A model generated the notes under the pieces. It saw only the letters and a list, made by a program, of their open reading frames with translations. It did not search any database and was not told the origin of the DNA. Positions 58,751-64,000 of a DNA stretch of 64,000 bases are shown here, piece after piece. Numbering within the stretch: position 1 is the stretch's first letter; each line of letters starts with the position of its first letter. Source of the stretch: Streptomyces sp. NBC_00536 (GTDB lineage Bacteria; Actinomycetota; Actinomycetes; Streptomycetales; Streptomycetaceae); the NCBI RefSeq assembly GCF_036346295.1, contig NZ_CP107819.1, positions 7,502,001 through 7,566,000 of the forward strand. The letters are read 5' to 3'. Position numbers and translations under genes: made by a program.

Positions 58751-61192
58751 TCAGGACGACCAGCGCATGCCCAGTTCCGACAGGGCCGCCCGCCGCTCCG
58801 GGGTCAGGCCCGCCGCCCGGGAGCGCTGGTTGGCGATCCAGGAGCCCAGCCGCAGCTCCTCCCCGCCGACCGGCTCGACATGGCCGCGCGGCACCCGCAG
58901 GTGGCCCTCCCGCTCCCGGAACCGGCGGGCGGCGGCCAGGTTCGCCGCCCACGCGTCGGCGTGCGCCCGGCGCGCCCGGGGGCGTTCGGACTCCTGCGCC
59001 GGACCCGTGCCCAGGGTGTGCTCCAGCAGCCAGCGCTGCGCCCCCGTCAGCCGGTCCCAGCCCAGGCGCTGTGCCCGCACCCACAGCCCCAGGTCCTCGC
59101 CCTGCACGTGCACCTCCCCGGGGGCCGGCGGCAGGGCGCCGCCCGCCTCCAGCCGGGCACGGGTCAGCCGGTAGGCCCGCTGCCAGGAGATGTCCCAGTC
59201 CGGACACCAGCCCGGGTCGATGTCCTCCAGGGCCTGGCGGCGCTCCGCCGACAGCTCCCCGGGGCCCTCGCGCCGGGCCGCGGCACGCTGGTTCTTGACC
59301 CAGATGCCGACCGGGTGCCCCTCCCAGGTGGCATCCACCGGCGGCAGCAGGTGCCCGTGCTCGGCGGCCCACGCGCGGGCCGCGGTGAGCCCCTCCTCGA
59401 AGGCCACGTCGAAGGCGCTCCACACCATGCCGAGCGCGTCCAGTTCCGCGGTCCGCTGCTTGCCGAGGGTGCCCCGGCGGTACGCGCGCCGCGCGTCCGA
59501 GATCCACTGCCCGAGCGGGAACCGGGCGAGCCCGGGCGGCCAGCCCTCCCCGCCCGCGGGCGCCTTGAACCCGAACGGCACCTTCAGGTCCCCGGCCGCG
59601 GCGGCGTAGATCCCGGCGGCCGCCAGCCCGCGCCGCCAGTGCTCGTGCTCAGGGTGCAGCACCCGCAACCGGATGAAGGCGGCCAGCAGCGCCGGATCGC
59701 GGGGCGTGGAGAAGCTCAGCAGCCCCTCGGGCCCGGTGCCCGCCGGGCCCCCCGCCCCGGCCGTCGCCGAGAGGCCAGGCGACCCGCTGGGCCGCTGCGG
59801 CTGGGCCAGTGCTTCCACGAGCCTGCTGTCGTGCGCCCGCAGTGCCTCCAGCAGCCGCGCCAGGCTCCCGTACGCCCGCGAGGTCAGCATCGTCTCCGGG
59901 GTCTCGCCCGGCCCCAGCAGCACCGGCACCACCAGCGAGGCGACCTTCCCCTCCCCGGGTCGGATCCGCAGGGCCCGGCCCACGGCCTGGACCAGGTCCG
60001 GCATCGAGTCCCGGACATCCGCCCAGAAGACGGAGTCGCACTCCTTGGTGTCGACCCCCTCGCCGAGCACCCGCACACTGCCGAGGAAGGCCTTCTCCGC
60101 GATCCGCTCGGCCGCGAAGGCGTCCAGCACCCGCCGCCGGTGCGCCGCCGGATGCTGCCCGCCCAGCCAGTCCGCCCACACCGTGCGGGGGTACACCGGG
60201 CGGGGGGTCCGGCTGGTCATCCGCAGCCGCGCGGCCACCGCGGGCAGCCCCGCCGCGAACGCCTCGGCCTCCCTCGTCAGGTGGTGGAAGACCAGGGTCC
60301 GCCGGAAGCCCTGATCGGCGGCGGCCTTGACCAGCGCGGTCTGCAGCGCCGCCAGCCGGGCCCCGCGCACCGCGTCCGAGCGCCCCTGCGGCCCCAGCAG
60401 CACCGCCGCCTGGAACTGCGGATCGCTGACGTCCACGCACACCACCCGGTACGGCGCGCAGATGCCCCGGTCGATGGCCTCGGACAGCGACAGGGTGTGG
60501 CAGCGGGCGCCGAACGGCCCGTCCGGGTCGTCCTCCATCGAGGCGACCAGCACCCCGCCGGGCACCCGGCCGGGGGCGGGGCGGGACTCCGCGGCCCCCG
60601 CCGCCTCGTCAGCGCTCTCGGGGTCCTGCCAGATGCGGGGCGTTGCGGTCATGTACAGCCTGCGGACGGCCGGGATCCGGGTGTTGTCGTGCACCACGGC
60701 CCAGGGCTTGCCGATCCGTCCGGACGTACGGTGGGCCTCGTCGACCACGATCAGGTCCCAGCCCGGCAGCCCGGCCAGGTGCGCCCGTTCGAGGATGCCG
60801 AGGCCGAGCGAGGCGTAGGTGGCGAAGACCGTGACCCGCGGCACCGGACGGCACCACTGCGCGATCCGCTCGGGATCGGTGGTGCTGGGCACGCCCGCCT
60901 CCGCCCCGCGCAGCGAGCACACGGCGAGGAAGCGCCCGGTGCGGCCGCCCTCGCGCCAGGCGGTGACGGTCTGCACCAGCAGGTCGAGCGAGGGCACCAG
61001 GACCAGCACCCGCCCGGCCCCCAGGGCCTCGGCGGAGCGGACGGCCACCAGCGACTTCCCGGAACCGGTGGCCATGATCACCTGGGTGCGCAGCCCGGCC
61101 TCGGGCACCCGCCTTCCCACGGGCAGCTCCAGTGCCCGCACGACGGCGTCGACGGCCTCGCGCTGATGCGGACGCAGGACCTTCCTCGCCAT
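58751..61192 (-). CDS. SF2 DEAD/DEAH-box helicase with helicase-associated (HA) repeats
   Basis: An 813-residue nucleic-acid-dependent ATPase. LRPHQREAVDAVV is the Q-like segment, MATGSGKS the Walker A, VVDEAHRTSG the DEAH box, MTATPRIW motif III, LVQAVGRALRIRPGEGKVA motif VI. The C-terminal 300 residues carry several repeats of the HA type (LGQWISDARRAYRRGTL, VGIWVKNQRAAARREGP, LGLWVRAQRLGWDRL, LGSWIANQRSRAAGL), separated by linkers. Such enzymes are common in Streptomyces and often plasmid- or arm-linked; their role (repair, defence or conjugation) is unsettled. The start at 61192 is directly supported by the N-terminal motif. Confidence 0.9.
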   Translation of the reverse strand: MARKVLRPHQREAVDAVVRALELPVGRRVPEAGLRTQVIMATGSGKSLVAVRSAEALGAGRVLVLVPSLDLLVQTVTAWREGGRTGRFLAVCSLRGAEAGVPSTTDPERIAQWCRPVPRVTVFATYASLGLGILERAHLAGLPGWDLIVVDEAHRTSGRIGKPWAVVHDNTRIPAVRRLYMTATPRIWQDPESADEAAGAAESRPAPGRVPGGVLVASMEDDPDGPFGARCHTLSLSEAIDRGICAPYRVVCVDVSDPQFQAAVLLGPQGRSDAVRGARLAALQTALVKAAADQGFRRTLVFHHLTREAEAFAAGLPAVAARLRMTSRTPRPVYPRTVWADWLGGQHPAAHRRRVLDAFAAERIAEKAFLGSVRVLGEGVDTKECDSVFWADVRDSMPDLVQAVGRALRIRPGEGKVASLVVPVLLGPGETPETMLTSRAYGSLARLLEALRAHDSRLVEALAQPQRPSGSPGLSATAGAGGPAGTGPEGLLSFSTPRDPALLAAFIRLRVLHPEHEHWRRGLAAAGIYAAAAGDLKVPFGFKAPAGGEGWPPGLARFPLGQWISDARRAYRRGTLGKQRTAELDALGMVWSAFDVAFEEGLTAARAWAAEHGHLLPPVDATWEGHPVGIWVKNQRAAARREGPGELSAERRQALEDIDPGWCPDWDISWQRAYRLTRARLEAGGALPPAPGEVHVQGEDLGLWVRAQRLGWDRLTGAQRWLLEHTLGTGPAQESERPRARRAHADAWAANLAAARRFREREGHLRVPRGHVEPVGGEELRLGSWIANQRSRAAGLTPERRAALSELGMRWSS

Positions 61193-61291
61193 CCGCTGTT
61201 CTCCACTCGCCCCGTCTGATCAGCCCATTTGGCTCCAGTCACTATCCTGCCCCGAAATTGAAGCATTCAGTGCCCGCGCGGGGGGTGTCGT

Positions 61292-61329
61292 CGAGCGGTC
61301 CTTGAGCGAACGAGCGGTCCTTGAGTGGA
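61292..61329. repeat. Tandem 19-bp direct repeat
   Basis: CGAGCGGTCCTTGAG followed by CGAA, then CGAGCGGTCCTTGAG followed by TGGA. It lies 3' of the sigma-CAP gene and upstream of the helicase gene on the same strand. No function is assigned. Confidence 0.6.
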
Positions 61330-61347
61330 CGAGGGGCGCCGTCCGGG

Positions 61348-62988
61348 TCAGTGGGCGCCGAAGTCCTGGGTCCACCACGGCCCGCCCGCCCCCTGGCGCA
61401 CGCCCACCCCGATGTCCTTGAAGGAGCAGTTGAGGATGTTCGCGCGGTGCCCCGGGCTCTTCATCCAGGAGTCCATGACCGCCGCGGGCGTCTGCTGGCC
61501 CATCGCGATGTTCTCGCCGTACGTCGACCAGCGGTACCCGGCGGCGGTGATCCGCTGCCCCGGGTCGGCCCCGTCGGGGTTGGTGTGCGCGAAGAAGTTC
61601 CGGTCCGCCATGTCGTCCGAGTGGTCCTGCGCGGCCGCGCGCAGCTGGGCGTCGTCCTTGAGGGGTCCGCAGCCGGCCGCCGACCGCTCGTTGTTGACCA
61701 GCGCGATCACCTGGGCCACGGTCCCCTGCGGCGCGGCGAGCGCCGGGCGCGGAGCCGAGGAACTCGGAGCGGGCTTCGCGCTCCCGCCCCCGCTCGCGGA
61801 AGCCGACGCCGAGGCCGAGGAGGAAGCCGAAGCGGAGGCCGAAGCGGAAGCCGACGGAGAGGGCGAGGCGGAAGCCGACGCCGAGGCCGAGGGAGAACCG
61901 GAAGCCGAGGCGGACGGCGTGGCCGCCCCGGCCGTGGAGAGCGCGGCCAGCGGCACGCCGGGAGCGGCGGCGGTCGTCCCGCTCTCGCCCGACCCCGGCA
62001 GCGCGTCAGCCAGGTACAGCGCCCCACCACCGGCGACACACAGGACGGCCACCCCGCCCGCGATGACCCTGCGGCGCGTGCGGCGCCGCTTGCGGGCGGC
62101 ACCCCGGCCCGCGTCGCCGCGGGCACCGGCCGCGTGCGCCCCCGGGTCCTGCGCGGCGCCGGACGAGGAGGCGGCGTACGAGAAGGCGACCGGAACCGCG
62201 CTCGCCTCGTGGACCGCGGCCAGCACAGCCGCCGAGACCGGGACCAGGGCCAGCCCGGCCAGCAGTCCCTCCGCCGGGACCAGGCCGTTCCACAGGCCCG
62301 CGCAGCGCAGGCACTCGCGCGCGTGCCGGGCTATGCGCTTGCGCCACAGCGCGGACGGCCGCCCGTCCCAGCCGCCCGCCACCGCCCGCAGCGCCTCGCA
62401 GGGCGGCTGGGCGTCCAGCGCCCGCTCGACCACCCGCGCGGACTCCAGCTGCGCCTTCATCCGCTGCACCCGCACGGCGGTGTGCTGCGGCGACAGCTCC
62501 AGCGCCGCCGCGACCTCCTCCCGGGTCAGCTCCCCGGCGCACTCCAGCCACCACAGGGACAGCAGCGCCCGGTCGTCCGGCTCCAGCCAGCGCGTGGCCC
62601 GGGCCGTCTCGCGCCGCTGACCGGTGAGGTTCAGCTGGACGACGGTCAGGTCCACGAAATCGGCGCCGGGGTCGGCGAGCTCCCGCGCCGCCTCCAGCCC
62701 GCTCGCGTCGGGGCCGGTGCTGCGGGCCTGCCAGTGCGCCCGTACCCGGTTCATCGCGATCGCCACCAGCCACGACCGGAAGCTCTCGTCGGAGCGCAGC
62801 CCGCCCAGGCCGTCGAGGGCCCGCAGCATGGTGTCCTGGACCACGTCGTCCACGTCGACGGACCCGTTCAGGGCCCGGCCGACGATGTTGTAGACGAGCG
62901 GCAGGTGCGCGCCGACGAGTTCGTCCTGCGCCCGCTGATCGCCCGCGCGGGCGGCCGACACCAGCGCTGCGGTGTGCTGAGTACTCAT
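61348..62988 (-). CDS. ECF-like sigma factor fused through a transmembrane span to a CAP (SCP/PR1) domain
   Basis: A single 546-residue chain. Residues 20-90 form sigma region 2 (DVDDVVQDTMLRALDGL, FRSWLVAIAMNRVRAHW) and 135-185 region 4 (LTREEVAAALELSPQHTAVRVQRMKAQL). At 222-229 HARECLRC gives an HxxxCxxC zinc-type motif like those of ZAS anti-sigma factors. A transmembrane span follows near 305-328, then a Ser/Ala-rich linker of about 60 residues (encoded by a degenerate GCC/TCC repeat), and a C-terminal CAP domain (AQVIALVNNERSAAGC to HRANILNCSFKDIGVGV). The sigma part would stay membrane-tethered while the CAP domain senses the exterior. Confidence 0.85.
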   Translation of the reverse strand: MSTQHTAALVSAARAGDQRAQDELVGAHLPLVYNIVGRALNGSVDVDDVVQDTMLRALDGLGGLRSDESFRSWLVAIAMNRVRAHWQARSTGPDASGLEAARELADPGADFVDLTVVQLNLTGQRRETARATRWLEPDDRALLSLWWLECAGELTREEVAAALELSPQHTAVRVQRMKAQLESARVVERALDAQPPCEALRAVAGGWDGRPSALWRKRIARHARECLRCAGLWNGLVPAEGLLAGLALVPVSAAVLAAVHEASAVPVAFSYAASSSGAAQDPGAHAAGARGDAGRGAARKRRRTRRRVIAGGVAVLCVAGGGALYLADALPGSGESGTTAAAPGVPLAALSTAGAATPSASASGSPSASASASASPSPSASASASASASSSASASASASGGGSAKPAPSSSAPRPALAAPQGTVAQVIALVNNERSAAGCGPLKDDAQLRAAAQDHSDDMADRNFFAHTNPDGADPGQRITAAGYRWSTYGENIAMGQQTPAAVMDSWMKSPGHRANILNCSFKDIGVGVRQGAGGPWWTQDFGAH

Positions 62989-63054
62989 GTGTTGATCCCT
63001 GTCCGTGCCGGCGGTCGATGGTGCCCGATACCTGGGAGACCGCCGAGCGGGGTC

Positions 63055-63083
63055 CCGATAACACTTATCGGAACACTTATCGG
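63055..63083 (-). promoter_or_regulatory. Repeat/palindrome upstream of the sigma-CAP gene
   Basis: CCGATAA-CAC-TTATCGG is a perfect 7-base inverted repeat (63055-63071), overlapped by a 12-base tandem direct repeat AACACTTATCGG at 63060-63071 and 63072-63083. It sits 67 bases upstream of the start codon and is AT-rich compared with its surroundings; a binding site for the encoded sigma factor or another regulator is plausible. Confidence 0.5.
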
Positions 63084-63131
63084 TGAGCACTCTCTCGCAC
63101 AAGTGCGCAGGGGGCGCACCGCGGGGCCCCC

Positions 63132-64000
63132 TCAGCCGTGGAGCAGGCCCCCCGGGCGTGCGCGCGGCCCCCGGTCGGGCGCCTCGTACGGGAGGGGTTC
63201 GTTCACCCAGCCCGCCGCGAGGACCAGGCGGGAGGGGCGGTGCAAGGCCAGGAAGCCGAAGGGCCGCAGGAACGAGACCGTGGCGTGGCGGACGCGGTGG
63301 AGGGTGCGCGGCGCGCCGCCGCCCGCCCGCATGCTGACCGCGGTGACGGCCGCCGCCTCGAACCCCTTCGCGTGGAACCGCGCCATCGCGGACTGCCGCG
63401 CCGCGCCGACGGCCAGCGGGTCGGAGCTGATGCCGGGGAAGTGGCCGAAGGTGTCGTCGGACGCCGTGGCCAGCCCGAACAGCTCCGCGTGCGCGAGGAG
63501 GTCGTGCTCGGCCCGCAGGGCGAAGGCCACGGTCTTGATGTGGAGGGACGGCTCGGAGGAGACGGATTCGACGGTACGGACCTCCAGGCCGGGTCCGGGC
63601 GTTCCCTCGGGCAGGGTGCCCGCGCCCTCGGCGGGCGCGGCCCCGGTGACCGCGGCGATCCCCGCCCCCAGCACCTCGCCGGGCGCGGCGTCGGGGCCGC
63701 CCAGCAGCAGGTGGACGTCGATGCCGGCCGAGCCCTCGACCTCCAGCAGGGTTACCGGACCGCCGGCCGACCGCGTCACCCTGGCCCGGTCCAGCCGGGA
63801 GGTCCGCCGGTGCAGGCCGAAGGAGGTCCGCCCGGCCCAGGGGCCCTGGTCCGGCGCCGCCGGGAAGTCGTCGAAGGGCCGGGACCAGGTCACCCGCAGC
63901 GCCAGCGCCGAGGCGAGGACCATCAGGACCTCGGGGCCCACCGGCACCGGCATGTGCTCGATCAGCCCGCCCGTCCGCTCGGCCGCCCATCCGTCGAGCA
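63132..64000 (-). CDS. Serpin-family protein, start outside the window
   Basis: Serine-protease-inhibitor-like protein; the frame is open to base 64000, so the N-terminus is missing here (about 290 residues visible). The C-terminal signature HATVSFLRPFGFLALHRPSR and LVLAAGWVNEP matches the serpin terminus (beta strands 4B/5B), and HAKGFEAAAVTAVSM has the small-residue hinge of the reactive-centre loop. The upstream part GWAAERTGGLIEHM and VLMVLASALALRVTW fits helix F and strand 3A. Bacterial serpins are uncommon and usually inhibit the producer's own or rival proteases. The ATG at 63953 is internal. Confidence 0.8.
   Translation of the reverse strand, partial: LDGWAAERTGGLIEHMPVPVGPEVLMVLASALALRVTWSRPFDDFPAAPDQGPWAGRTSFGLHRRTSRLDRARVTRSAGGPVTLLEVEGSAGIDVHLLLGGPDAAPGEVLGAGIAAVTGAAPAEGAGTLPEGTPGPGLEVRTVESVSSEPSLHIKTVAFALRAEHDLLAHAELFGLATASDDTFGHFPGISSDPLAVGAARQSAMARFHAKGFEAAAVTAVSMRAGGGAPRTLHRVRHATVSFLRPFGFLALHRPSRLVLAAGWVNEPLPYEAPDRGPRARPGGLLHG

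Noticed and set aside
61801..61920. Degenerate GCC/TCC repeat that might be a CRISPR-like or satellite array
   Set aside because: It is in frame and encodes the Ser/Ala linker of the sigma-CAP protein; no unique spacers are present.
61348..63990. Reading the sigma-CAP gene as an 880-residue protein
   Set aside because: The extra 334 residues are antisense-like text overlapping the serpin gene; ATG 62988 begins a standard sigma region.
1..64000. Search for tRNA, rRNA, prophage or CRISPR features
   Set aside because: No conserved tRNA or rRNA segments, regularly spaced repeats with unique spacers, integrase or phage structural genes were seen by eye; a tRNA scan would be needed to be certain.

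Overview
The window is very GC-rich (codon third positions nearly all G or C) and reads as a Streptomyces or close actinomycete chromosome. Support comes from a chaplin, two melC tyrosinase operons, a mycothiol-dependent dehydrogenase, many ECF sigma factors, remnants of a 2-methylisoborneol (geosmin-like odorant) cluster and an actinobacterial c-di-AMP riboswitch in front of a LysM cell-wall hydrolase. I see no rRNA, tRNA, CRISPR array or prophage. The mixture of dispensable, secreted and decayed genes suggests accessory or chromosome-arm DNA, but that placement is inference.

Layout. 1-6.3 kb: 5'-cut SigE-type sigma factor with a coupled membrane protein; MarR/MFS divergent pair; GH20 hexosaminidase lipoprotein; riboswitch-controlled LysM-transglycosylase. 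6.3-12.5 kb: DapA-like aldolase/LysR divergent pair, mycothiol-dependent formaldehyde dehydrogenase, a tandem intergenic repeat array, proline iminopeptidase-like hydrolase and a PIG-L deacetylase. 12.5-17.8 kb: an acyl-CoA degradation block (enoyl-CoA hydratase, dienoyl-CoA-reductase-like SDR, quinone-oxidoreductase-like enzyme, two acyl-CoA dehydrogenases). 17.8-22.5 kb: a large SF1 helicase diverging from two translationally coupled genes that share a short RHIM-like (BASS-like) amyloid signalling motif, one at its C-terminus and the other at its N-terminus ahead of a membrane span and a ricin-type lectin. 22.5-28.6 kb: GNAT, a DGPF protein with an ECF42-type sigma factor, several hypotheticals and an AraC regulator. 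28.6-32.9 kb: an auxiliary tryptophanyl-tRNA synthetase with a classical Trp-codon attenuator, followed by a decayed encapsulin / 2-methylisoborneol synthase / GPP methyltransferase cluster in which all three genes are broken.

33-44.7 kb: MarR/SRPBCC operon with twin operators, TRIC channel, melC1-melC2 operon, chaplin, esterases, phosphoesterase, MFS and a beta-propeller-like membrane protein, GNAT. 44.9-45.1 kb: a 161-bp MITE with perfect 26-bp ends. 45-54.7 kb: MFS, FhuF-like [2Fe-2S] protein, Tat-type hydrolase, secreted subtilase with P domain, and a DctA transporter diverging from a sensor kinase/response regulator pair. 54.7-64 kb: second melC operon, glutamate decarboxylase, DUF1906 protein, SF2 helicase with helicase-associated repeats, a one-chain sigma factor/zinc motif/membrane/CAP-domain protein, and a serpin cut by the window end.

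The strongest candidates for something poorly described are the amyloid-motif pair at 21.3-22.5 kb (a likely small immune or cell-death module beside an SF1 helicase with palindromes in the shared intergenic region) and the sigma-CAP transmembrane fusion at 61.3-63.0 kb. All functional names come from reading motifs and family resemblance by eye; no database search was run.
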